Assembly: GCA_910586965.1 (NCBI GenBank)
Contig: CAJUMF010000047.1
Location: 1-22,256 of the forward strand
Length of the DNA: 22,256 bases
Direction of reading: 5' to 3'
Origin: an uncultured Dorea sp.
Lineage (GTDB): Bacteria > Bacillota > Clostridia > Lachnospirales > Lachnospiraceae
Each line of letters starts with the position of its first letter. Positions within the stretch are counted from its first letter, which is position 1. The position numbers were made by a program, and so were the translations under genes. Shown piece after piece: positions 16,363 to 22,256 of the stretch. The notes under the pieces are model-generated. The model saw only the letters and a program-made list of their open reading frames with translations. It was not told the origin of the DNA and searched no databases.

Positions 16363-16642
16363 GATTATGCGGAATGGTACTCCGGAAGACATGCTTTGTG
16401 TTTTGTGTAACGTTTATGTAAGAAGAAATCGTAGTGGATGAATTGCCTTATTGGGAAACCATCCCAAAAGAAGGAAAGACAAATATAATCCTTATCAAAT
16501 ATTTGAGAATGAATGAGTGGGATTCCGCCGTAACCGGCATTCGTGGAAATGTGTATAACTGGCTTGTTTATGGAACTGTGAATGGAGTTATTCACAATGG
16601 AATAGCCAGTTATGCATATTTCCACAATGCAATTTTAGGTAC
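16363..16642. other. Intergenic boundary between sugar locus and defence module
   Basis: 280 bp after the GH3 gene. Base composition drops to AT-rich here. No clear terminator for GH3 is visible. Apart from the long palindrome (listed separately) I recognise nothing. An open frame at 16434-16670 runs across the palindrome, lacks a ribosome site and looks fortuitous. Confidence 0.6.
16537..16630. repeat. Long imperfect palindrome with nested hairpin
   Basis: Left arm 16537-16564 (GCATTCGTGGAAAT through to GGCT) pairs with right arm 16604-16630 (AGCCAGTTATGCAT through to AATGC). There is a single bulged C and two G-U pairs. Inside it, TGTGAAT (16577-16583) pairs with ATTCACA (16590-16596). The element is about 94 bp. 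It could be the end of a small non-autonomous mobile element or a structured RNA. Confidence 0.75.
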
Positions 16643-16671
16643 TTGTCATTGCCCGAATCTCCACATATAAT
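16643..16671 (+). promoter_or_regulatory. Promoter of the response regulator/kinase genes
   Basis: TTGTCA at 16643-16648, 17-bp spacer, perfect TATAAT at 16666-16671: eleven of twelve consensus bases. Transcription would start near 16678. Confidence 0.75.
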
Positions 16672-16709
16672 TGTAATGTAGCTGTAATCTCGGCATATGG
16701 ATGTGTAAT
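16672..16709 (+). promoter_or_regulatory. TGTAAT direct repeats, candidate autoregulatory site
   Basis: TGTAAT occurs at 16672-16677 and 16683-16688 (11-bp period) and again at 16704-16709 (21 bp further). The repeats begin directly after the -10 element and cover the transcription start. Direct repeats with an 11-bp period are the usual binding pattern of OmpR-type regulators, and this position would favour repression. Confidence 0.5.
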
Positions 16710-16733
16710 TTAATGAACGGAGGAACGTCAATA

Positions 16734-17426
16734 ATGAACAGGATTTTGATTATAGATGATGATAAGGAACTTTGTGTACTAATCAAGCAGAGTGTTTTAC
16801 AGGAAAGCATAGAAGCCGACTGCTGTTATTCCGGAAAATCCGGTCTACTGCAACTGAAGGAAAAAGAATACCAGCTTGTCATATTGGATGTTATGATGCC
16901 CGGCTTTGACGGCTTTGAGACTTTGGAGCAGATTAGAAAAGAAAGCAGCCTGCCAATCCTGATGTTTACATCAAAAAATGATAGCGCTTCAAAAGTGCGT
17001 GGTTTACGGGCGGGGGCTGATGACTATCTAACAAAACCTTTTGACATGGACGAGCTGATTGCCCGTATTCTATCATTGATTAGACGCTATACTCGCTTTA
17101 ACCCAAAAGACGGACAGTTACAGACATTTGATTTTGACGGGCTGGTTATTGACTTTAATAACCGTTCTATCCATGCGGTAAATGGTGATTATGAACTGCC
17201 GCCGAAAGAATTTGATTTACTATTGCTTCTTGCAAAACATCAGGGAAAGATACTGACAAAGCAGCAAATTTATGAAACTGTATGGGGAGAAGATTATGTC
17301 TATGATGACAGCAATATTATGGCAATTATCAGCCGTCTGCGGAAAAAGATAGAAGAGAATCCGGGCAATCCACGGTATATACAGACAGTGAAGGGGATTG
17401 GCTATCGTTTCAATAGGGAGGTGTGA
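16734..17426 (+). CDS. OmpR/VanR-type response regulator
   Basis: A 230-residue two-component regulator. Receiver domain 1-118 with the acidic pocket Asp8-Asp10, phosphoacceptor Asp52 (VILDVMMPG), Thr79 and Lys101 (LTKPF). A winged-helix DNA-binding domain follows at about 130-228 (LPPKEFDLLLLLAKHQGKIL, ending TVKGIGYRF). The ATG at 16734 is preceded by GGAGG at 16719-16723. An in-frame ATG at 16701 has no such site. The kinase gene follows after 3 bp. It probably controls the ABC transporter genes through the repeats at 18433-18474 and perhaps its own promoter. The closest relatives I recognise are regulators of lantibiotic and glycopeptide resistance. Confidence 0.95.
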   Translation: MNRILIIDDDKELCVLIKQSVLQESIEADCCYSGKSGLLQLKEKEYQLVILDVMMPGFDGFETLEQIRKESSLPILMFTSKNDSASKVRGLRAGADDYLTKPFDMDELIARILSLIRRYTRFNPKDGQLQTFDFDGLVIDFNNRSIHAVNGDYELPPKEFDLLLLLAKHQGKILTKQQIYETVWGEDYVYDDSNIMAIISRLRKKIEENPGNPRYIQTVKGIGYRFNREV

Positions 17427-17429
17427 ATA

Positions 17430-18353
17430 TTGTATACAGAAGCAGTTACAATGATTGCACTGAGTGTTGCGTTTGCTTCGGTTTGCGGGGCTGTTTTTAT
17501 AGTCCGGCGTGTGAAAAAGCAGCTATTAGAAATGTCTGACGCTTTGGAAGATGTAAAAAATGGAAATGGAAACAGGCGTATCTTATCGGAAACACATGAA
17601 CTTGTGGCTCCACTTGCTTATGCAATCAACGATATTATCCTGTCCTACGAGAACAGGCTTTCTGCCTATCGTCAAACAGAAGAAACCAACAGGCAGCTTA
17701 TGACGAGCCTTTCCCATGACGTAAGGACACCACTCACCACACTGATAGGATATTTGGACGCTGCACATAAAGGGATTGTTGATGGGAAAGAACGTGACGA
17801 TTATATAGAAACAGCCCGCCGGAAAGCCCACGATTTAAAAGAATATATAGATGTGCTTTTTGACTGGTTCAAGCTGGGTTCAAATGAATTTTCGATGAAT
17901 ATATCTATTGTTGATTTAACGGAACTGACACGGAACATACTGATTGACTGGATACCCATATTTGAGGATACACAGATAGATTTCACAGTGGACATTCCGG
18001 AGCAGCCGTTCCGGGTGCAGATTGACCCGGACGGATATATGAGGATATTAAACAATCTGATACAGAATGTGATTTCCCACAGCCATGCGGATAAAATAAA
18101 AATAGCCTTATCACAGCAGGGGAGAAATGTAAAAATCCTTTTGTCTGATAACGGCGTGGGGATTGATAAGGAGGATTTAAAGCATATTTTTGAGCGGCTT
18201 TATAAATGCGATAGAGGGCGGTCTGAAAAAGGCAGCGGACTTGGTCTGTCTATCGTACATCAGCTTGTAGCCAAATTGAATGGAACAATAACAGTGGAAA
18301 GCACACCGGGAGAGGGAACCGTTTTTATCCTGTTTTTTTCACTGGCAGAATGA
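17430..18353 (+). CDS. Sensor histidine kinase with a single N-terminal membrane segment
   Basis: A 307-residue kinase. One hydrophobic segment (about residues 7-25) is followed by a short HAMP-like linker. The dimerisation/phosphotransfer helix has SLSHDVRTPLTTLIGYLD (His96). The ATPase domain has NNLIQN (N-box), DNGVGI (G1), FERLYKCDRG (F-box) and GSGLGLSIV (G2). Only about four residues precede the membrane segment, so there is no external sensor domain. The start is a TTG at 17430 with GGGAGG eight bases upstream, 3 bp after the regulator stop. A terminator follows. The lack of a sensor domain suggests that it reads the state of a membrane partner such as the ABC transporter next door. 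That is inference. Confidence 0.93.
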   Translation: MYTEAVTMIALSVAFASVCGAVFIVRRVKKQLLEMSDALEDVKNGNGNRRILSETHELVAPLAYAINDIILSYENRLSAYRQTEETNRQLMTSLSHDVRTPLTTLIGYLDAAHKGIVDGKERDDYIETARRKAHDLKEYIDVLFDWFKLGSNEFSMNISIVDLTELTRNILIDWIPIFEDTQIDFTVDIPEQPFRVQIDPDGYMRILNNLIQNVISHSHADKIKIALSQQGRNVKILLSDNGVGIDKEDLKHIFERLYKCDRGRSEKGSGLGLSIVHQLVAKLNGTITVESTPGEGTVFILFFSLAE

Positions 18354-18382
18354 ATCAGCGCTGTTTTTTATGGTGGCAATAG

Positions 18383-18412
18383 AATCTCCGTCCTGCGGGG
18401 ATTTTATTTTTT
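18383..18412 (+). terminator. Terminator after the kinase gene
   Basis: AATCTCCG (18383-18390), loop TCCTG, CGGGGATT (18396-18403), followed by TTATTTTTT. It separates the two-component genes from the transporter genes, which must have their own promoter. Confidence 0.8.
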
Positions 18413-18432
18413 CAGAGATTTGCTTCTTTAAA

Positions 18433-18474
18433 TGCAAGGTTAATGCAAGGTTCGTGCAAGGTTCATGCAAGGTT
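18433..18474 (+). promoter_or_regulatory. Four tandem 11-bp repeats of TGCAAGGTT, candidate regulator operator
   Basis: TGCAAGGTT is present at 18433, 18444, 18455 and 18466, each copy exact and exactly 11 bp from the next, with two variable bases between. The last two copies cover the place where the -35 hexamer would be relative to TAGAAT at 18482, and that hexamer (AGGTTC) does not match a sigma-A -35. This is the layout of a promoter switched on by an OmpR-type activator, presumably the product of 16734-17426. Confidence 0.75.
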
Positions 18475-18481
18475 GGCGTGA

Positions 18482-18487
18482 TAGAAT
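18482..18487 (+). promoter_or_regulatory. -10 element of the transporter operon
   Basis: TAGAAT, five of six consensus bases, 7 bp after the last TGCAAGGTT copy and 26 bp before the ATG at 18514. Transcription would start just before the ribosome site, giving a short leader. Confidence 0.55.
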
Positions 18488-18513
18488 AGCAGACATGAAA
18501 AGGAGGTTTCGTA

Positions 18514-19437
18514 ATGAGCAAATATGTAATTGAAACAAAAAATCTTACAAAACAATATGGAACACAAAAAAGTGTTGCCAATCTGAATATCCATGTTCAG
18601 AAAGGGCGTATCTATGGTCTGCTTGGCAGAAATGGAGCCGGAAAAACGACGACAATGAAAATGCTGCTTGGACTTACACAACCGACTTCCGGGGAAGTGT
18701 CGATTTGGGGAAAGCCTTTGGCGGCAAATGAAAAGAAGCTGCTGCCCCGTATTGGCAGCCTGATTGAATCCCCCGGATTTTATCCTAATCTTACTGCTAC
18801 GGAAAACCTGCGTATTTTTGCTACCCTGCGGGGCGTGCCGAACCGAGGCGCAATTAAAAACGCACTTGACCTGGTTGGTCTGCCTTACAAAGATAAGAAG
18901 CTGTTTTCCCAATATTCACTTGGCATGAAACAGCGGCTGGCGATTGCCCTTGCCATTATGCATGACCCGGAACTTTTGATTTTGGACGAACCGATTAACG
19001 GTCTTGACCCGATTGGAATCGCAGAAGTCCGTTCCTTTATCCGTGACCTCTGCAATGAGCGTGGAAAAACAATTTTGATTTCCAGCCATATCCTTTCTGA
19101 AATTGCATTATTGGCTGATGATATAGGCATTATTGACCACGGCGCATTGCTGGAAGAGGAAAGCCTTGTAGAACTGGAAGCAAAGAGCAGCAAACATATT
19201 CGATTTACTGTTTCTGATACGGCACAGGCGGCAAGAATTTTAGAGCGTATCTTCCATGAAAGCCAGTTTACCATACAGGATGACCACAATATACAGGTGC
19301 ATAACCTTGATTTACCAATAGGAAAAATTGTTACTGCTTTTGTAGAAAATGGCTTGGAAGTATCGGAAGCCGCAACTTCAGAAGAAAGCCTTGAAGATTA
19401 CTTCAAACGTGTAACAGGGGGTGAGGGGATTGCTTAA
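18514..19437 (+). CDS. Lantibiotic-immunity-type ABC transporter ATPase (LanF/BcrA-like)
   Basis: A 307-residue cytoplasmic ATPase. Walker A GRNGAGKTT (38-46), signature YSLGMKQR (134-141, replacing the usual LSGGQ), Walker B LLILDEP (154-160) and His192 of the H-loop. The Q-loop position reads IGSLIESPGFYPNLTATENL with Glu85 in place of Gln. This E-loop is characteristic of LanF subunits of lantibiotic immunity transporters. The C-terminal 90 residues form the usual accessory region. AAAAGGAGG lies seven bases before the ATG. The following permease overlaps its end. With the two permeases it should protect the membrane from a peptide antibiotic by expelling it. The actual peptide is unknown. 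No lantibiotic biosynthesis gene is in the window, so it probably gives resistance and not self-immunity. Confidence 0.94.
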   Translation: MSKYVIETKNLTKQYGTQKSVANLNIHVQKGRIYGLLGRNGAGKTTTMKMLLGLTQPTSGEVSIWGKPLAANEKKLLPRIGSLIESPGFYPNLTATENLRIFATLRGVPNRGAIKNALDLVGLPYKDKKLFSQYSLGMKQRLAIALAIMHDPELLILDEPINGLDPIGIAEVRSFIRDLCNERGKTILISSHILSEIALLADDIGIIDHGALLEEESLVELEAKSSKHIRFTVSDTAQAARILERIFHESQFTIQDDHNIQVHNLDLPIGKIVTAFVENGLEVSEAATSEESLEDYFKRVTGGEGIA

Positions 19438-20218
19438 ACTTGTTATTTGTGAGTTTTCAAAACTAAAGCGGAAAAAATTTATATGGCTGGTTGTCCTTTC
19501 AGCGTTTCTGTTTCCTGTGCCGCTGACAGCAATGATGACAATGCCGCAGACAGCGGGACAATACGACAGCAAAGCAGAGATTTTCAACGATTATTTTCAG
19601 TTTGTCATGGGATATGGGGTAGAGCTGCTTTTGCCATGCATGATCGGGGTGCTTGCAGCCATGCTCTTTTTTATGGAACGGGATAACGATACATTTAAAA
19701 ACCTGCGTACTATTCCCATCACAAGCACACAGATGATTCTGGCAAAAATAATTGTCCTGTTCTTTTTTGGAATTATTTTCAGTCTGACATCGGTTCTTAT
19801 AACAATCCTGTGCGGCGGGCTGATCGCAGAAGTAAACAGCATTGTTTATCGATTATTTTTTGCGTTGGAAATGGGAATTTTTATTACAGCCGGAACGCTG
19901 CCGTTAGTCGTTCTTGTGGTTTTCTTTAGTAAGAACTATGTATTTTCTGTTTTATTATGTGTTTTTTATAGTGTCCTGAGCCTGACAGCCGAATCCTCTT
20001 TTGGCGCACTGCCCAAAGTGATGTGCTGGCTGATGCCTATTCCGCTTACAACCCTATGGAGCGCAGGAAATTTAACCGCACATGGCGCTATGGACGGTGT
20101 GGGAATGCTGGAAAATTTAATTCCGACTACATTTCAGACAATCATTATTTTAGCCGTTATCGCTTTGCTTTCCGTTATAGTGATTGATTATATGTATAAA
20201 AAGAGAGGAGATGAATGA
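19430..20218 (+). CDS. Lantibiotic-immunity-type ABC permease (LanE-like)
   Basis: An integral membrane protein of about 262 residues. It starts LLKLVICEFSKLKRKKF, the basic N-terminus typical of ABC-2-type LanE/LanG permeases, followed by about six membrane segments. The start is probably the TTG at 19430, because AGGGGGTGA (one change from the ideal ribosome site) lies at a suitable distance (core 19416-19421). The GTG at 19421 is possible but has its ribosome site too close. Either start overlaps the end of the ATPase gene, implying coupled translation. The next permease begins 1 bp after its stop. Confidence 0.9.
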   Translation: MLKLVICEFSKLKRKKFIWLVVLSAFLFPVPLTAMMTMPQTAGQYDSKAEIFNDYFQFVMGYGVELLLPCMIGVLAAMLFFMERDNDTFKNLRTIPITSTQMILAKIIVLFFFGIIFSLTSVLITILCGGLIAEVNSIVYRLFFALEMGIFITAGTLPLVVLVVFFSKNYVFSVLLCVFYSVLSLTAESSFGALPKVMCWLMPIPLTTLWSAGNLTAHGAMDGVGMLENLIPTTFQTIIILAVIALLSVIVIDYMYKKRGDE

Positions 20219-20219
20219 T

Positions 20220-20999
20220 ATGTTTCGCATGGTTAAGACCGAAATATGGAAATTAAAGCGGTATCATATGATATGGGCAGGTGTTTTTCTGATGCTGCTC
20301 TCTGTCCTCTTAACGCTTTTTTCCACAACTGCATTGGATGGAACAGTTTGGACATTTTCTTTCTTTACGGAGCAGGTAATCAAAAATAATGTTACCATGA
20401 TTTTTCCCATGTGTATTGCTTTGATTGCTGGATATATCATAGCAAGGGAAGGGAAAGACGATACGCTGAAAAGTATTTTGGCGATACCTGTTTCGTATAG
20501 CAACTTGTTGTGGGGGAAGCTGCTTGTATGCGCATTGCTTTCTTTGTTTTTTGGACTGGTGAGTGCGGCATTTACGGTAATTGCTGATCTGATGATGGGA
20601 TTTCCGGGAATTTCTGTAACATCAGTAATGCAGACATTTATCCAAATTATTCTTAACTGTCTGTTTTTGTATATTGCGGTCATGCCTGTTATTGCATTCG
20701 CTGCCCGCATACCAAACGGACACATGATTGGAACAATTATCGCTTTTGTTTATGGGTATGGCGGTATGTTTGCCTCTGGAAATGCTACTTTAGCCAATAT
20801 TTATCCTGTTACTGCAAGTTTGGGTTTAATCAGTTACCGAAGCTATGATTCAGCTGTACATTGGAATGTATTCTTCTGTCTGTTTAGTATGATTGCGGCA
20901 TTGATAGTTTCTGCTGTTTTTATATTTACTGCAAAAGGAAATGTACCTGTTAAAAAAACAAAGAAACATAAAAAGGCAGTAGTTAAAAAAGGTTGGTAA
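20220..20999 (+). CDS. Lantibiotic-immunity-type ABC permease (LanG-like)
   Basis: A 259-residue membrane protein with the same plan as the preceding permease: basic start MFRMVKTEIWKLKRYHM, about six hydrophobic segments, GREGKDDTL-like cytoplasmic loop (AREGKDDTLKSILAIP), and a strongly basic tail. I chose the ATG at 20220, nine bases after GAGGAG at 20205-20210. The ATG at 20211 touches the ribosome site and is unlikely. It forms a heterodimer with the LanE-like protein. Confidence 0.9.
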   Translation: MFRMVKTEIWKLKRYHMIWAGVFLMLLSVLLTLFSTTALDGTVWTFSFFTEQVIKNNVTMIFPMCIALIAGYIIAREGKDDTLKSILAIPVSYSNLLWGKLLVCALLSLFFGLVSAAFTVIADLMMGFPGISVTSVMQTFIQIILNCLFLYIAVMPVIAFAARIPNGHMIGTIIAFVYGYGGMFASGNATLANIYPVTASLGLISYRSYDSAVHWNVFFCLFSMIAALIVSAVFIFTAKGNVPVKKTKKHKKAVVKKGW

Positions 21000-21014
21000 A
21001 TGGAGGATATAGAA

Positions 21015-21398
21015 ATGAAAAAGAAAATGATTGCAGGGCTTTCAGTAGTCGCAGTAATGATAGCGGGCCTTATCTGCTTTTGCATATGGTTTCTTTCGGG
21101 AACTGGCAGCACATACTATTATTCACAAATTGATAACACCAAAATAGAACAGGCCGAATCGAAAGGCGGTGTAATTAACTTTAGCGGAAGTATGGATTAT
21201 TCATACACCTTATTTTCTTACAACGAGAATGGAAAGGGAAAAGATATTACATTTGGAACATCAAAAGAATTGAAAGAGGGAGCTTTTATCTGTTTAACAG
21301 TAATGCCAATCCGTGGCGTTCTTGAATGGAAAGAGGTACAATATGATGAACTTCCTGCTTCTGTGCAGAGCAATTATGCGGCACCGGCAAATGAGTAA
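21015..21398 (+). CDS. YxeA-family secreted or membrane-anchored protein
   Basis: A 127-residue protein of the YxeA family (DUF1093, PF06486). An N-terminal hydrophobic segment (about 5-28: IAGLSVVAVMIAGLICFCIW) is followed by TYYYSQIDNTKIEQ, GSMDYSYTLFSYNENGKGKD and LTVMPIRGVLEWKEVQYDELP, the usual family landmarks. The ATG at 21015 with GGAGG eight bases upstream is preferred over the ATG at 21000 that lies before that site. The gene follows the permease stop by 15 bp and belongs to the same operon. Members often accompany peptide-antibiotic transporters. Their biochemical function is not known to me. Confidence 0.85.
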   Translation: MKKKMIAGLSVVAVMIAGLICFCIWFLSGTGSTYYYSQIDNTKIEQAESKGGVINFSGSMDYSYTLFSYNENGKGKDITFGTSKELKEGAFICLTVMPIRGVLEWKEVQYDELPASVQSNYAAPANE

Positions 21399-21443
21399 GG
21401 TTAATTGTCTTTAGATAAATAAAATAACTGAAAGGTTGATGAT

Positions 21444-21917
21444 ATGTGCTATAAGAAAAAATATTTCTCTTTTTTGTCAATGGGCATTTTGATGTTGAGC
21501 TTGTTACTTGTGGGATGTTCAAAAAATGAAATTCTGGATCAGTATAATAATGTTGTCCAATCAGCCGGAAATGCAGCTCTTACAAGTGATTTTTCACTTA
21601 AAGGAAATCGGATATATGGGGATGATTGCTATACCGGAACCTATACAGCAGATTATAAGGATTTTTCTAAAACAGAATATCTTTTTGGTGGAACTTCTAT
21701 CGAGCGTGAAAATGGCAAAGACATTTCTGTTTCCTGCGATTTAGAAATTACCGGGGGAACGGCGCAAGTGTTTTGGGTTTCTGGAAGTGATGATCCGATA
21801 ATCCTGCTTGAAGCAACAAACAGCTATTCAGAAACAATAACATTGCCGGAAGGCGGAAACTATATTGGCATTATTGGAAATAACTTTACAGGGCATTTAG
21901 AAATGAATATAGAATAA
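21444..21917 (+). CDS. Small lipoprotein of unknown function in the immunity operon
   Basis: A 157-residue lipoprotein: MCYKKK, hydrophobic stretch, LLVGC with the lipidated Cys25, then an exported domain rich in beta-strand-like segments (GTYTADYKDFSKTEYLFGG, AQVFWVSGSDDPIIL, ITLPEGGNYIGIIGNN). AAAGG lies about 8 bases before the ATG. It is the last gene of the operon, 45 bp after the YxeA-family gene. I do not recognise the family. Lantibiotic producers carry a membrane-bound immunity lipoprotein (LanI) beside LanFEG, and this could be a functional counterpart, but there is no visible sequence match to NisI or SpaI. Confidence 0.8.
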   Translation: MCYKKKYFSFLSMGILMLSLLLVGCSKNEILDQYNNVVQSAGNAALTSDFSLKGNRIYGDDCYTGTYTADYKDFSKTEYLFGGTSIERENGKDISVSCDLEITGGTAQVFWVSGSDDPIILLEATNSYSETITLPEGGNYIGIIGNNFTGHLEMNIE

Positions 21918-21928
21918 TAATCTGCCAC

Positions 21929-21971
21929 ACGACGGCATTGCCACATTGTGGCAAAAGAAAAAAGCCGTCGT
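21929..21971 (+). terminator. Nested hairpin after the lipoprotein gene
   Basis: Outer stem ACGACGGC (21929-21936) with GCCGTCGT (21964-21971). Inner stem TTGCCAC (21938-21944) with GTGGCAA (21948-21954). No clean T-run follows on the plus strand. It may stop transcription of the operon, or it may be part of the structured region to its right. Confidence 0.5.
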
Positions 21972-22003
21972 ACAGCAGCCATGTTTTAATGTCTTGATTT
22001 TAC

Positions 22004-22028
22004 GGTGGCTTTGGAAAACAAAGCTGCC
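22004..22028. repeat. Hairpin in the right-end non-coding region
   Basis: GGTGGCTTTG (22004-22013) and CAAAGCTGCC (22019-22028) pair over ten positions with two G-U pairs around GAAAA. Confidence 0.45.
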
Positions 22029-22036
22029 TTCGCTAT

Positions 22037-22107
22037 TTGGCGGGGGTGTACGGATTTTGTACACCCCTGCCAAGGTGGACATACACCCCCGTACACCCCT
22101 TGGGGGC
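22037..22107. other. GTACACCCC repeat cluster, candidate mobilisation (oriT-like) region
   Basis: TTGGCGGGGGTGTAC (22037-22051) and GTACACCCCTGCCAA (22059-22073) form a 15-bp inverted repeat with one mismatch and a seven-base spacer. GTACACCCC recurs at 22091-22099, running into the palindrome CCCCTTGGGG (22096-22105). Clustered inverted and direct repeats in a gene-free stretch beside accessory genes are typical of transfer origins of conjugative and mobilisable elements. No relaxase gene is inside the window to confirm it. Confidence 0.35.
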
Positions 22108-22256
22108 AAAATTAAAAAGTATTAAGCAGTAAAGAAAACTGTCGTTTTTACTATTTTTATCTGTCCCCGATATAACTTTTTTGGCTGTCTATACGATTTT
22201 GGTGTCGGACGGCAAATTGATGGAAACGCAAACAGCGAATTATTTTTCCGACATTT
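22108..22256. other. AT-rich right edge, nothing recognised
   Basis: 149 bp without a convincing gene start, ribosome site or RNA gene. Possible frames are open to the window edge on both strands, but none shows a recognisable motif. Confidence 0.5.

Noticed and set aside
16434..16670. 78-residue open frame
   Set aside because: It spans the long palindrome, has no ribosome site and no recognisable domain.
18433..18474. CRISPR array
   Set aside because: Repeats are only nine bases with two-base gaps at a fixed 11-bp period in a promoter. This is an operator pattern.

Overview
The window looks like a chromosome segment of a gut Bacillota, most likely a Lachnospiraceae. I base this on strong AGGAGG ribosome sites with some TTG starts, oligosaccharide phosphorylases next to an ABC sugar importer, a beta-glucosidase with the reversed domain order known from Ruminococcus and Butyrivibrio, AAA-ATPase-like/PD-(D/E)XK proteins, and a lantibiotic-immunity module on what looks like mobile DNA. 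Base composition changes along the window. The sugar block (about 5.1-16.4 kb) is visibly more GC-rich than the AT-rich flanks.

Left part (1-5.04 kb). The window opens inside a tRNA-Asn gene with its terminator. Next come remnants: a frameshifted piece of an OmpR-type response regulator, the last residues of a tyrosine integrase, an intact AraC regulator, an intact AAA-ATPase-like/PD-(D/E)XK protein, a decayed second copy of that protein (two deletions plus a Trp-to-stop change), a ParA N-terminal fragment and a Fic fragment. This is an eroded integration hotspot next to a tRNA.

Central part (5.07-16.4 kb). This is a carbohydrate locus organised around one divergent control region. Leftward run two GH94 phosphorylases, one about 800 and one about 900 residues. 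Rightward run a solute-binding lipoprotein, two permeases and a GH3 beta-glucosidase. The importer would bring in beta-gluco-oligosaccharides, the cytoplasmic phosphorylases would release sugar 1-phosphate, and the GH3 enzyme would hydrolyse the remainder. No ATPase gene is present, so the importer must borrow one. The gene set resembles the beta-1,2-gluco-oligosaccharide locus of Listeria innocua, but the linkage cannot be settled from sequence alone. A direct repeat with 21-bp spacing in the control region fits an AraC-type regulator.

Right part (16.4-22.26 kb). After a long palindrome comes an AT-richer peptide-antibiotic defence module: a VanR-like response regulator, a histidine kinase with a single membrane segment, an ABC transporter of LanFEG type whose ATPase carries the E-loop glutamate, a YxeA-family protein and a small lipoprotein. 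In front of the ATPase gene are four tandem copies of TGCAAGGTT at an exact 11-bp period, a strong candidate binding array for the regulator. The window ends in a non-coding region of hairpins and GTACACCCC repeats that resembles the mobilisation region of a conjugative or mobilisable element.
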